The position numbers and the translations under genes are program-made. Below, one piece after another: positions 10,450 through 22,340 of a stretch of 52,357 nt of DNA (the first letter of the stretch is position 1; every line of letters begins with the position of its first letter). The DNA comes from Cerioporus squamosus (lineage: Eukaryota; Basidiomycota; Agaricomycetes; Polyporales; Polyporaceae). The notes under the pieces were generated by a model that did not search any database, was not told the DNA's origin, and saw only the letters and a list, made by a program, of their open reading frames with translations. The stretch spans positions 1 to 52,357 of the forward strand of contig JABYQS010000225.1 of assembly GCA_022592435.1 (NCBI GenBank). The letters are read 5' to 3'.

Positions 10450-13400
10450 TGATGATATTTTGTTACATTCAAACTGGTTCGGCAATTCAGGGCATAGTAA
10501 TTGATGATAGCTGATTCTCCTGTACCCACTTCACTGTGCCATTGCTACCAATCAGTTCGATCATATACAAAGATGAACACCATCTACGACCCACCCGCCA
10601 CGCTGCTGCGCGACGTCTCCTCACCAAATATATAGTACTACACAGTGGCCGCCTGACAAGCCACAGAGCACCGCGCGCTGAGAGCGAGAAAGAGGTTCGT
10701 TTTCTTGCGACCCTAAACACAGAAGCACACACCACGTGTGGTTTCCCACCCCAAACTGATGCAGCATTTGTCAACCTCAAACCTGGTTCACTCTCGTGAC
10801 CAGGAATACCCACCCGTTGTAAGATCGCACCCCGGCGATGAGACCATTCCCGTCCACCGCCACTCCCTGCCCTCCGTCGCTTCTGATGCCTTCGATGAAG
10901 ACGACTTCCGCGACCCTGCGCGGTCATCCTGAACACATATGGTGTAGCGGCAAAACAGCCAGAGAAGTACGTAACTTGGTCTCCGTTTTGGCTCCTCACT
11001 GCGATGCCCGACCATGCTGTATGCGGATTCGACGTTAATGACCGTGCTGCGAGATCGTGAACAGGTCAGTTCGCGTCGACAGGACTGCGGCGAGCAGAAG
11101 GTAAGTGCGCGCCACATACCGGAGATGTTGCAAGCTCTCGAGCGACTCGGAAACATCTACACTAGTGGCAGCATCTTGCGTGAGGGGCTCGTCTTGGATT
11201 TTGCTGTCTGCGATAGACGCGTCTGGAAGAGAAAAATCAGTGCGTGTTGATACATATATATGTCATGACGATCTCGCGACGCGTGTAGCAGCTCGCTGCG
11301 TCTCTGTGACTTGCGCCCGAACTTGCTCGGTTTCTACAGCGGTCTGGACTCGCTTGAAAACTTGCTTGCGGACTATTGCAATCATCTCGAGTACGGCCTC
11401 TGCACCCGCACTCTTGTAAGTACTTGGTTCTGCCTCGAGCCTCCAGGAGCGCTGGCAAGCAGAACTCAAGCTGCTGCGCATATACAGGTAAGGTTCTGCA
11501 GATTAACGGGAGCCTGAGGTACGCTCACATCCCTTGAGTGAAGTCTAGTTTGGGAAGCTTCGCGGAACGTCGTGCTGCAGCCGCGGACGACTTTGGAGGG
11601 GCCCAGTTCGACGCTGAGAGCGATCAGGTAAGCATGCACATGATATCCGGATCCAAGGGCCGGAGGACAGCTTACCAAACGCCTACTCAGCTGCAGAACT
11701 CGCGTTCCGACTCTGCAATATCTGGGCACACTGTCTGCTGGTCTGCGGAGCCTCTTCTGATTTTGACGGCCACGTGTCGAGTGGGCGGCAAGTCTCGAAT
11801 ATCGCGCGAAAAGGAAGCAGGGGACCACAGAGCGACTGCAGCAAACCGAGAGGCTCCCCACGCAGAGACGAACACCATCTTTGCGAAGAAGTCCTCAGCC
11901 GTGTCGTGTGCGTAGCTTCTGCATAGTCGCTCTGTCAGCCGGGGACTGGAAAATGAGAGGCGCAGGCCGCTGCGATGGCGGGTGCAACATCCTCAAGCAA
12001 CCCTGCAAGTCGTGAAGAGATGAGTACATGAACCGTATCAAGGACAGCGTGAGGGAAGGGCGCTGACCATGACGAGGTCCGCAAGTGTGCTCGACTCCCG
12101 GCCCGCGCCATGGCGGTCGACATGTCCTCTTCGTGCTGCATCTTTCCTAATCGCCCTAGGGTCGCACCCTGATTCGTCTGTGCTCAGCTGGATTAGTCCG
12201 ACGACGAGCGTCTTGACGATCTTCGTCGGCAGTCCGGGGTGCGCCATGCAGGGGAGGGAACGCAACATGATACGCGTATTGGGTTGTTTGGCCAGTCAGC
12301 GTAGTAGTCCACGATCCGAACCCTCACGCAAGCGCATCGGTTGAATACCTGGGCGACAAACCGCGCTTTCTTGAGCGATGTCGCTTTGTGAAGGTACCAC
12401 GCATGGCGCTCGGAAACGTTCTGAGTGACAAGCGCGTTCGGCACCAAGGAGCGCGCATTGTCCACGCGGTGAATCCCCTCCTCCGGACTATCACCTTCCA
12501 GAATGCAATCAGGACGCTTCAAACGGACCAGACACTGTGGTAACACACCCTTCTCGAAGATGAATCGACACTCATCATTCGCAGTCGAGCACGGTCGACG
12601 TCGTCCTCCGACGGCTGGTAGTCCCATAACGCGATGCGTTTCATGTCGTTTGGGTTGAACGGGCGGAGCGTGAGGATGAGCGCATCGGCATCGCGACGAC
12701 GAGTACTAGTTGACTACTCACAATTCGGGCCCGTCTTCTGGCCACATACCCTGCTGATCTAGACCGCCCTGACGACGTTTCCGTCCAGAACGCGTACATA
12801 GCAGCCGCACAGGCTGCAAGCACTTCGGACGCAAGCTCGACGTCTGGCTCGACGACGTTCTCATCGTTTTTAACCTTGAAGAAGTGGGAGACAGACGATC
12901 GCCATGGACCGGGACGAAGGCGTACCTGCCACCAGAGTAAGTACTAGCGGCGTTGTCATTTCCTCGTGCACGAAGACACGCTACGGCTGGTCACAGCAGC
13001 TAACTCCCGAGGGCGAAACTTGCCGCTAACGCTACCGCCTTGGTTGGAGATCGCGCTTGGGGGCGACGAAGGGGTTGTAGACGCCATAAGTTGATGAGAC
13101 CGTCCGTCGCAGATAGATGAGTCGATGCAAGACTCTCCTCTTTGACATCGTGATAATCCGGGGGTGGGGGAGATAGACTCCTTCGTGAAGTCGTGGGCGT
13201 TATGGGGAAACGGGGTTGAAATCAATGACGACGCACCATGTAGTGTATGCGGTCAGGATCGAAGTATCCTTATATGCGAGCTGAAGTCTTGGCGACAGTC
13301 AATGCTGGAGCTTTTAAGCAACCAATTTGGAGTACACGCACTTGTGGGTACCGTGGTCCAAGGGTCATTCTCGCGCTATCCAAGCAGCATCCGTCTCTTT

Positions 13401-13565
13401 AGAGCCGACCACTACGCCTAGTAATGGGGAAGTACCACCATCACGGTAGCCAAAGCAACTAGCCGAGGCTTGCAACTTACAGGAGAGGCGATACTGGCCG
13501 GACGTCTAGATCTGCAGGCTGGAGAGGAGATGTGAACTTGTGAAGCGAGTATAGCACCGACTTAG
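10450..13565. other. Unresolved region, splice-like signals, no assigned gene
   Basis: No homology recognised. Between about 10800 and 11900 several strong plus-strand donors occur (GTAAGT at about 11100 and 11416, GTAAGG at about 11488, GTAAGC at about 11630), each followed by a plausible acceptor, and short Gln/Glu/Leu-rich exons such as ERWQAELKLL lie between them. The minus strand also carries an open coiled-coil-like frame at 11263-11481 (AVLEMIAIVRKQV), so strand is undecided. Part of 13160-13560 may hold N-terminal exons of the JmjC gene (CSVCGQDRSILIC near 13237). Confidence 0.35.
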
Positions 13566-16524
13566 TCTCGTTACCAGACGCGTTTACTACGTACCTGACC
13601 CCTTCGGACATCGAACGCGGAGAGCGAAAAGAGAATGCCGTCCTGCAGTGGGCTTTGTCACTCCGCTTTCACTCCGAACGGCAGGCCCCATGGGTACTAG
13701 ACGCGCGTGGCGTCAGACCGTCACAGGTGACAGCCTTGCATGCGCAAGTTCGGGCACCAAGCGCTGGCCACCGTCGCCGGTATAGCAGTAGCAAGTACTA
13801 CAGATACTGAAGCAGCCGACACTCCATGGACGCCGTAAGACTTCAGGCACGATGGCACACACAGCGGGTACCATGCAAGGCACGACTGAATCCCAGAAGC
13901 CCAGAAGGCGCCCGTATATTTAAATCACTGCAGGAGTGCGTTGCCTGCGTACGAACTCTAGGAGAGTCCACGCTCAGCCTATCTGGCGGGTGTCGGTTTA
14001 TTGGTGAGTTGCTGACCAACTCTGGACTTAGGTGTTAACCCGTTTTAGGCTTTCGACAGGCACTTGTATCTGTTGACGGCAGTTTGCTGGAGACCGCCTT
14101 CTGCGATGACCGGCGGGCAGCTACTTCAAACTCGGAACAACCCTTCTTCGCGCATTCTTACAACCAGAATATGAGCGCGGACCACGTTCAGCTGATAAAG
14201 GTGGACGTTCCTCTCTATTTTTATACCTCCGTTCTCTAACTCCGAGACATGTGCATGCAGGAGCTATGTGCCAGTATCTTGCTTCCGGTGTTGAGAAGCG
14301 AATTGGCGCATATATTGAGGTCGGACGCTGTGTTTCAAAAGTCGGAACTGAAGCAACGCCTCAAGTGCGGTATGGTTATATGCTTGCTCTGCGTCACTAT
14401 GTCCGTAGTGACCGATAGTCGCAGATATCTGTGCGTCTGAACTATTTGCGAAGACATGGTTTTGTCCCTGTTGCGGCATAGAAGCGTGCAATGCCTGTAT
14501 CGCAGAGATTCAGGGTGACAGTATCCCCCTGAAAGTGAGTTGATGTCATATATCTGCTCTCGAAGTACATCTGATGGAGATAATGTGATGCAGCTCAAGG
14601 CATTCGTCCTGTGTAACTCAGGCGCCATGCACACGGCGTCCACTCTTCATCCCTGTAGTCGGATGACAGTAACGGTGTTGCAGAAGGAGATAGAACGGAT
14701 GGAACCTATGTAACCACAACAGCAGTCCTCTCCTTCCATTGTGCTGACGATGTTACATCAATAGTTCACTCGGTGCAGATTGTTCAAGTCGTCGCCCTTC
14801 GACACCCCCACAGGCTGTGCCCACGTACAGGGAGGGGGTAATGGCCAGCTCTGAGTTCTTCGATCTGTGGAAAGCAGGTGTACCTGTGGTACTTTCCGGT
14901 CTTGATAAGCAATTGCAAGGAAACTGGAGCCCCGAATATTTCATCCACACGCACGGAGACATGAGGGTATCGCCGATCGATTGCGCAACGAACAAACTGG
15001 CAGATGGTTCCCGGAGCATTCCTGCGGCCGTGTTCTTCAAACGCTTACTGGGAGAGCTTGAGTGCTCTGGCGTTCAAAAGCTAAAGGTTTGCTCGGTTCA
15101 TGCTGTCAAATGGATCTACGAAAACTGATGCTGTGGACACTCTTCAGGATTGGCCCACTGACGGAGATTTCCGTCATCGTTTCCTTTCACTTTACCAGGG
15201 ATTCTTGACTACTATCCCGATAGAATGTCGAGATCTGGTTCGGAGTGACGGCGTTCTCAACTTGTCCGCACATTACCCCACGCAAGCTCTCATGCCTGAC
15301 TTAGGTCAGTAAGTACGGATGTCGCATGACCCGTGTAGCGATGAAGTTCCCCTATCTCGCAGGTCCCAAACTGTACTCAGCAATGGGGTCCGAAGACGAT
15401 TCGTACGGGACGACTAAGTTGCACCTTGACGTTACGGACGCGATCAACATCCTCACCTGGTCTCCGACACTGCATATTCCCTCTGCTATATGGCATATCT
15501 TCCCTGCCGAGTATGCTGGCACCTTGCGAAATTTTCTCGTGGATGAAACCAAGCCTGAAGACGGCATTCACCCAGTATACAAGCAAACTCTCTACCTCAC
15601 CGATGACATGCTTGCTCGCTTGAAAAAGAAGCATGGCATATCGCCTTGGACAATCTACCAGCGCGTCGGTGACGCAATCCTCATACCTGCCGGTTGTGCC
15701 CACCAGGTCGGTCCTATGCCTTGTATGGAGCGTACTCACACTAAGGACATTGATAGGTTCGAAACTCAGCGAGTGCGATTAAGGTCGCATGTGACTTTGT
15801 GTCTCCCCAGAACATCGATCGCACCTTGGAACTGACTTCTGAATTTCGCCTCCATCGTCTCTCTTCGCAAGCTGGCGAAGACATCTTACAGGCGTATACG
15901 ATGTTGTGGTACGCGTGGCTCTCGGTGACCTCATACAAGGATCAGGATGCCGGTCAGTCAGCTCTCTTCATTTAGTATGATCGTAGGCGGTGACATAGCT
16001 ACTCAGGAACACAACCCCAGGAGCAGCGCATTCCAGGATATAGTTCCTCCCGGGATTGCAGCGAAGCGACTCTGACAAGGGAGCCCGAAGACATGTCGAT
16101 GGTGCGGCTGCGTTCCAATCCTTGCATGCACAACACACTGACGAAAGCTTCTCAGCATGAGAATTCCCCAGAAGACGTGAGCTCTCACGCAGGAAGCAAA
16201 AGGCGTAAGAACCAGGCAAAGCGCACTCGGAAGAAGAGCCGACGTCAAGACCGCCCTGATCATACCTTCCTCTGTCCCAGAGAGAATGAGGGATGCCCTG
16301 GGGCTGGCACGAAGTACAACAGGGGAGGCGTTCTCGATCATCTGTGAGTGGAGATGTTGATGTCGGCGCGGCGTCGCGTGTCTAACGATGTCTTAAGGAC
16401 GGATCTACATCCGGAGTTCACCATGAACCTGCGCGTGCCGGTTGCAGATCTGCGCAAATCCAACAAGTACGATGATCAGGCGGTGTTGCGCATTCTGACA
16501 GAGGGCCTGGATGTCCCAAACTAG
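13566..16524 (+). CDS. JmjC lysine demethylase, KDM3/JHDM2-like, one 1-nt frameshift near 13920
   Basis: From 13826 to the TAG at 16522-16524, eleven exons join without a break in frame (715 codons): 13826-14003, 14049-14200, 14261-14369, 14425-14534, 14594-14709, 14765-15086, 15148-15304, 15363-15706, 15757-15952, 16007-16343, 16398-16524. Introns are 45-61 nt. The order is zinc finger (KCDIC, CPCCG, CNAC), pre-JmjC segment (FFDLWKAGVPVVLSGL), JmjC core and a basic C-terminus ending in a C2H2-like CPRENEGCPGAG...DHLTDLHPE. The Fe(II) ligands H-x-D (HLD at 15422-15430) and the distal His (CAHQ at 15698-15706) are present, so catalysis is possible. Upstream, 13566-13726 and 13804-13920 are coding in another frame (LTPSDIERGERKEN, then GRRKTSGTMAHTAGTMQG); one extra T in the TTT run at 13919-13921 separates the frames. 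The true N-terminus is unresolved. Expected role: removal of H3K9 methyl marks in the nucleus, inferred from family. Confidence 0.85.
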
Positions 16525-16849
16525 TGGACTTACGGTGTACTCAGTGTCATCACGAATAATAATATCAACGCTGAATCCGAAGTGCTAACGAGCCCGGGCC
16601 GTTATGATGTGTGGCTCTGTGACGGTGCAGCTGGCAGGAGCGTGACTCACTACTTACTGCCAGTACTGACATAGCAAGGCCCTCCGGGAAGACCTGGACT
16701 ACGACAGTGTAAGCGAAGCTGGCGGTGCTTGATTAATCAGATGACTATGCGGGGTAAACTACAAGAGATACTAAGCAATGATGTCAGTAGGCATGCGAGC
16801 CTAGCTAGTCCATTGCAATATTCATGGCAGTGTAACACTATTCTACGTG

Positions 16850-18455
16850 TCCGCAATCAACATGATGTCTGAATCAACTCGCTCGGAGTCTTCCTGCAAG
16901 TGCACGTCAGTCAGCGTTAGGACGTCGATCAATGAACCCCCGGGGCAAGGGCGAGGAAGTCCATCCGGGCGGACTGACACGTCGAGGGCAAAAGCGGGCT
17001 GCGCACACAATCAGCGATTACACAACAATATCTCGTCCAAGGAAGGACACGCACCTTATTCGCACGCAATTCTCCAGCGGGATAATCCCCGGAGGCCGCA
17101 CCTCGCCCTTGCCGCCGCCTCCCGCACCTTCTAGATTCGCCTGCCTCCGCCGCCGCCGCTCGCCCGGATAGTTCACCTCAAACCGCCGCGTCCACGACGA
17201 CTGGGTAGACACGAAGATGTCGAGTGTGAACTGGTCCAGCGGGTAGAGCTCGCCCGCCGCGTGCGCACGCGCCTTCTTCCCACCGCCACGATGGTGCGGC
17301 GCAAGCAGCAGCCCGACAGAGACGACGATGGGCTCCCCGCCCATCTCGTGCCCCGTCGAATCCGGGGCCTGTTCCTGGTGCTGCTTGAGCATCTTCATCG
17401 GGTCCAGCTCAGTGAACGTGCCGAAGCTACCGACTGTCGGTCCGGGAGTCTGCCGCCGCGCTCGCGTCGGACCTCGACACTGGGCCCGACGGTGCCGGGC
17501 CCGGACTGCTGCGACACAGTCGTCTGCCAGAACGGTGTCGGGGGTACAAGTGCGGGGGAGTTCGGATACGCGGGATAGGCAGGTGTACGAGGATCGGGAC
17601 GATCCAGGAATTGGTTGGTAGTGCTCGCGCTGTCGGTCTGAGAGTGTGTGTAAACAGCGAGCGGGTTCATGGGAGGCATGGGCAAAGAGCGGACTCGTTA
17701 GTGAGTCGAGCGTCATCGGACAACGGAGGAAACGAGGCTTGGAAGCACACGGACGGCGGGGTGTACGAGGCGCGGTTGAGGATCCATGTTCAGTGTCTGC
17801 CCGGTGGGCGTCGGACTCGAGTGCTGATGTGCTGAGGGTGGTTGGTTGTTGGGATTGAGCGCTCTGGTAGTTCATGGGTGACTTAGGCATACGTGCGTAC
17901 TCGTGGACGGGAGTTTCCAACGCAGCGATGGTATGCCACTTGCTGGTGAGAGGGATAACGCTGCGCGTAGTGAGAGGAGTCAGCGTCCTTGTTGGCGGGG
18001 TGAGAGGCGCAGAGGGGAAAGGTGATGCAGGAGTAGGAAGCACGAAGTACTGCTGATTCTCGTCGTCCTCGAGCTCAACGGGTTCGCGCTTCTGCTGTCT
18101 TGTGATGCTCGAGCGTAGAGTAGCCGCGCGAGGGGGGACGCTGGTGGGCGGCGGAGAGGCGATGCCGCTCGAGTACGCAATGAGACAGACTCTCGGTAAT
18201 AGCAGCAGAGGGTGGCGGGCCTACCGCGAACTCGTACATGCGGGTATTGCTTCTAGGATGCGTGGACGGCAGTTTGGACGAGTCGTTGAAGGTCGGACCT
18301 GCGGGAAACTGTCAAGAGGTGATTCGCACGCGACTGAAGAGGTTCTGACCATTCGCGAGCGCCTCCAGCAGCTTGACTTCCTGGAGATCTAGACCGGAGA
18401 GCAGCTCGTCGTCATCGCTCTCGGACGTGTGCTCGTGGGTCGCGCCGTTCACTCA
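16850..18455 (-). pseudogene. TRS65: Trs65 (TRAPPII complex subunit) pseudogene
   Basis: Read on the minus strand, fragments in several frames follow the order I know for basidiomycete Trs65: DDELLSGLDLQEVKLLEAL and FSRVR near 18300-18420, PTPASPFPSAPLTP near 18000, NSPALVPPTPFWQ near 17560, VGPSVEVRRERG near 17465, GGEPIVVSVGLLL near 17310-17350, YPLDQFTLDIFV near 17211-17250, PGIIPLENCVRI near 17055-17092, then DFLALAPGVH and IDVLTLTDV near 16900-16965. Frameshifts separate most pieces and stops occur within the N-terminal third. Trs65 helps TRAPPII work as a guanine-nucleotide exchange factor at the Golgi. This copy cannot be functional. The final blocks are in different frames around the GVH/IDVLTL junction. 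Confidence 0.8.
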
Positions 18456-18560
18456 GGCTGATATCAAGTCATTGCTCGACTTGAGCCCACCCGACGTTGC
18501 AGTGCATGGTGATTGAGAAAGTGTCAAGGGCAGGGTGAATGGAGCCGATATATATTGTGG

Positions 18561-18600
18561 GAGAAAGAGAAAGAGAAAGGGAAAGAGAAAGAGGAGGAGA
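18561..18600 (+). repeat. GAGAAA-type purine tract
   Basis: An imperfect (GAGAAA)n tract of about 40 nt, all purine on the plus strand, lies between the Trs65 and Kap123 fragments. Simple-sequence expansion is the simplest explanation. It marks the boundary between two decayed gene fragments and could be a breakage point. Confidence 0.8.
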
Positions 18601-18649
18601 GTCGGTGCTGGGGTTGAGGATCGCAGCGGCAAGCAATTTGCGACTGCGA

Positions 18650-19190
18650 CCGGGGCCTGCAGGTGTCGGTGGGTATCCGCCACCGCCACGGCAGAGCAGC
18701 GCAGGCAGAGCACTGCAGCGCGGGATCATTGACGAGCTGCATCACAGTCAGGTCATGGTCGGGATGGGCACCGCGTGCTTTGCAGCGCACCTCTGTCGAG
18801 CACGAGCACAGGCACCTGATGGCGACGCAACCTCCGCGGCGCACCATGCCGTCACTGTCCTGAAGGGCAAATTGGATGATGGGCCACACCTCTTTCAAGT
18901 GCGACGTCACATACCAGCTGCGACCAAACGCTTAGAACGAACATTGCACCGCGACGCTAAGCGGGATCTGCAGACGAGAACTACTGCTGAATGAGCTGGC
19001 GGAGAGCAGAGAAGACCTGCGTGGGTAGCAGCAGCGCGGAGCGGACGGTCGCAACGGGCACGAGACCATCGAGGATGGCAGGGGCTAGTCCATGCGACTG
19101 GACCTGTGACATTTTGGACCACATCGCCCAGTGCAATGCGTTGAGCGACCGTGAGCGTGAGCAGCCCAGAGTTGTGGTTGCGGTTGGTGC
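18650..19190 (-). pseudogene. KAP123: Karyopherin Kap123 / importin-4 fragment
   Basis: Minus-strand pieces match the HEAT-repeat core of Kap123-type importin-beta proteins in order: LNALHW, KMSQVQSHGLAPAILDGLVP (about 19070-19130), PTQVFSALRQLIQQ (about 18985-19026), SHLKEVWPIIQFALQDSD (about 18850-18905), VRRGGCVAIRCLC (about 18815-18850) and MQLVNDPALQCSACAAL (about 18695-18745). Frames change and a stop follows IQQ. Only a few HEAT repeats of a protein usually over 1000 residues long are present, so this is a fragment. Kap123 imports ribosomal proteins and histones; an intact gene must exist elsewhere if the organism follows the usual pattern. Confidence 0.78.
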
Positions 19191-19480
19191 AGTAACGGAA
19201 GAGGAACTCAAGGGACGTATAGAACGATCGGTGGAAGTTCCAGGCGTTGATAAGTTAGAGAAGATGGATGTGATCTCGGCGCAGGTGAGCGAAGGATGCG
19301 GTATATCGAGGGACACGTTGATGGGGTCTAGGAATTGCTACAACCGCACTCAACCTGCGAGCGTCGTGATCAGAAAGAAGGGTGCGCACTGAGTGGATTC
19401 GCTCGAGCCCGTCGACATACGACTTCTCCGTCTCATGGAACTCGGCAATGACCTTCCTGCGCTTCGTCCACTATGCGGGA
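19191..19480 (-). pseudogene. RhoGEF (DH domain) fragment
   Basis: On the minus strand TKRRKVIAEFHETEKSYVDG (about 19410-19470) is the classic start of a Dbl-homology domain. AEITSIFSNL followed, one frame over, by INAWNFHRSFYTSLEFLF (about 19200-19290) matches the next DH helices. An in-frame TAG precedes the first motif (EELCGMSPA then stop). DH domains load GTP onto Rho GTPases. The fragment runs straight into the Kap123 fragment on the same strand with no intergenic spacer, so it marks a rearrangement junction near 19190. Confidence 0.7.
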
Positions 19481-19484
19481 CTCA

Positions 19485-22030
19485 TGCCGCACAGCTCTTC
19501 TGGAGACGTCCACAGATGACGGCCTCAGCCGACTTCTGGCCGCGTTAAGACTACAGCCGTCGAAGGTACCGGCCCATGACCTTCCTCGGGCAAGTCGACC
19601 ATGGTCGGGGAGGAAGTGACTGTGGTCGTCTCCGGGTGTCAGAAAGGCATGCGTGCATGGTTGAAAGACTCACAGGTTTGCGCATGAATCTGACCGCCTC
19701 TCCCGAGAGACCCTGCGTGACCTCCCCGGGCCCTCTGCATCGCCCTTTCCATCCCAACCCTTCCTGCGGTACTCTCGCTTCATCTTGCCATCCTCGTCCA
19801 CTTATTGGATGCTCCTTGGCCTGTGGGTCAGAGGCGTATCTTATGACAGTCGCGCGCTCGTCGACTCGGACCTCCAGGACAGTTGAGTAGAGCGGCGACA
19901 GTGGGTGTTAACTAGAAAATCTGAGCTAGCAGAACACATAAAAACCCTCTGATGTTAGTACGCTTAGGAGTAGACACACCAGACGCAACAGACATGGGGG
20001 AGCAGATGACGGAGGGAGAGAGGAGACGTAGCCACACAGATACTCAGAGTCACAGCGTCTGTCACCTGTTACCGATCGCGTTTCGATGTGACAGTCACTA
20101 GCGACGTGATTCACTCACCTCAAGACCTGTCTTTATAAGTACTTCGATCTATGGCGAGTCGCGGGAGGTGGAAATACCATTCCTCCTAGACGAATCCTAG
20201 TCCCAGCGCGCCAAGTCACATCAATATTTCCGTCCCATCAGGTACAATCCTTTTCCCAATTGCGTCCTCGCCCGCGCGACCTCACGGGCGCTCAACCGCC
20301 CTCCTCTTGTCGTGCATGGTGCTCTGTCTGGGCTCTCTTAGCCGCTCTTTGGGACCGTTCAACAGTGATTGGTTTAAAATGTATTTTGGAGATTTTTTGG
20401 AATTTTTACACGGAGAATGGAGCTCAGCACTCGACCAGCAAGCACCTGCTTATACTTTGGGCTCGAGGGCGGGTTACGGGCCATCACGGCCATCACGCTG
20501 AGACTAGACAGCCAAACGTTGCCCATGCTTCGTAGTCCAGGACCACCACAACGTCTCGAGAGCTCAATGGAGACACCACCATGACTGTCCTCCTGTATCT
20601 GACCCTCTTCCTCACGACCTCACTGCTATGTCTCGACGGGCTGGCATAAGTAAGACTACAGATAGCCAAAATCATGCAAATCAGTGAGCTCCCATGCGGC
20701 ATGGTCTAGAAGGAAAGTCTCGCTCGCTGATGTCGCACAACGCACCTTTGCCGACGTCGCAACATATCTGAGATCATTAATATCAGCATGCGAGTCGAGA
20801 TTACGCATATTTGGACGTGAGTCGTTGCATCCTTGGACCTCAGTGCCGCCGACTGATCTTGATAGTACCGTCATCCGCACGTAGGTAGCGATTCGAAGCC
20901 ATGGCCGGACACCACTGGACTGGGCGATGGTAGGCCGGAAGAGCGGACGACGGCAGAAACGGGAGCGCTTTTCAGGCTGGGAATCGGATTGAGACACCGT
21001 CGGATAGTGCCATCGTGAGGTACGTGCGAGCATCGTCGCTCACTCCAGCCCAGTAATACTAACAATGCGCACAAGCCACTTTGAACATGTCGAGCGTACC
21101 GCTCCGTAGATGAGCGTACCCGTGCTTCTTCCAACTTCGCTGACCTTGTCTTACGATTCATGTACCCGTCAGATGCAAGACTGGGGATGCTGACCTACCG
21201 CGTCGTCTCTTATAGGGGCAGCCAGGAGTACGTTCTTTCCTGGATTGCTACAGCTTAGCTCTGACATCGACGTTTGACCTGTCCCGCTTGCTCGCGTATC
21301 TCGACCATGTCAAGACCAATGCTCGTACATGATTTACTAGTAACCTGCTACGCCCTATTGAAGCTGCCACGTCGCGGTCAGAAGTACTCATGCCTATGCC
21401 GATACCGGGGTTGCCGTGGGAGAGCGACATACATGGATCTCGGCGAGGACGACGGACCTGAAGGCAAGCCGGCGCGAAAGGCGAATAGAATACGTAGCCA
21501 AGCGAGTACACGGCGACCCGAACATGCTTAAAAGCGAAACTGCTTGCGGGGACATGCGTCCGATGTTGACTCCGCCGGCAGCATACTTAGCAGTCCGAAC
21601 GCACCGAATTATAACGTTTCAAGGTATGACAGCCAAGTTCGCATCGCGCGAAGGTTCGGAGATTGATGATTGACATTATTTCGCAGGATGGAAGCAAATA
21701 GCTGTGTATCTTAGACTATCTACTCCAGAATGCTAGTGTTGCTGTGAGGAGCAGCACGGTACTCCAGCTTCACCATAGTAAGCACTCTCTCCCGGGCAAA
21801 CCGCAAAATACAACCCACCTCTCTCAAGCACGCTGCCAAAGAGCACACACATGATGTCCGCATTCGAGGTCTGTCAAGGCTCTGATATGGATAAGGGGGC
21901 AAGGTACGCAGCTCCTGCTCGTCGGATGCCCGTGCTCCATCGTTGCTGACGTTGCGATGGACAGTCAGACGCCACGCCACGCTAGAGAGGATAGCCCAAC
22001 AAGCTTATCTCGGGTTCTGAGGGAGTACAT
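19485..22030. other. Unassigned decayed sequence
   Basis: Only short open frames are seen and none was recognised. A Cys-rich piece near 21390-21430 (KYSCLCRYRGCRGRATYMD) resembles the CxCxxxxC start seen in some fungal transposon proteins, but nothing around it supports a transposase. A T-rich stretch (TTTTTTGGAATTTTT) lies near 20390. Confidence 0.3.
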
Positions 22031-22033
22031 ACA

Positions 22034-22340
22034 ATGTCCGTGCCATCTAGTGGTGAATACATAGTCTGCAGCTCTCGTTGCTCATGTTCGAATAGCAGTG
22101 CGTCTCCTGCCTACGATGAGTGGCGACTAACCTTCAAAGTCGCAGTACATGCTTGTCAGCGCCGAAGGACACCTGCACACTTGAAGCCACACCGCGATTG
22201 CGCCGAACTAAATGCCATGCACCGACCTGCACTTCGTCTCCGCCAGGCATTCCAGACCCTGGACGCAAACGCCGGCAGCCCCTGCTACGTCCAACCTGCA
22301 ATACTCGCTACATTGCGGTCTGCTATGCGGCTTCCATAGT
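22034..22340 (+). pseudogene. Possible MYND-like zinc-finger remnant
   Basis: The open frame from ATG 22034 contains CSSRCSC near 22067 and then ACQRRRTPAHLKPHRDC (about 22150-22200), which resembles the second half of a MYND finger (CQ...H...C) with a small insertion. The rest of the frame is not recognised. It may be a decayed relative of the MYND gene at 9.4 kb, but the match is limited to one motif. Confidence 0.3.

Noticed and set aside
21385..21440. Cys-rich motif as a transposase zinc finger
   Set aside because: Only one short motif, with no catalytic DDE/D segment or terminal repeats nearby.
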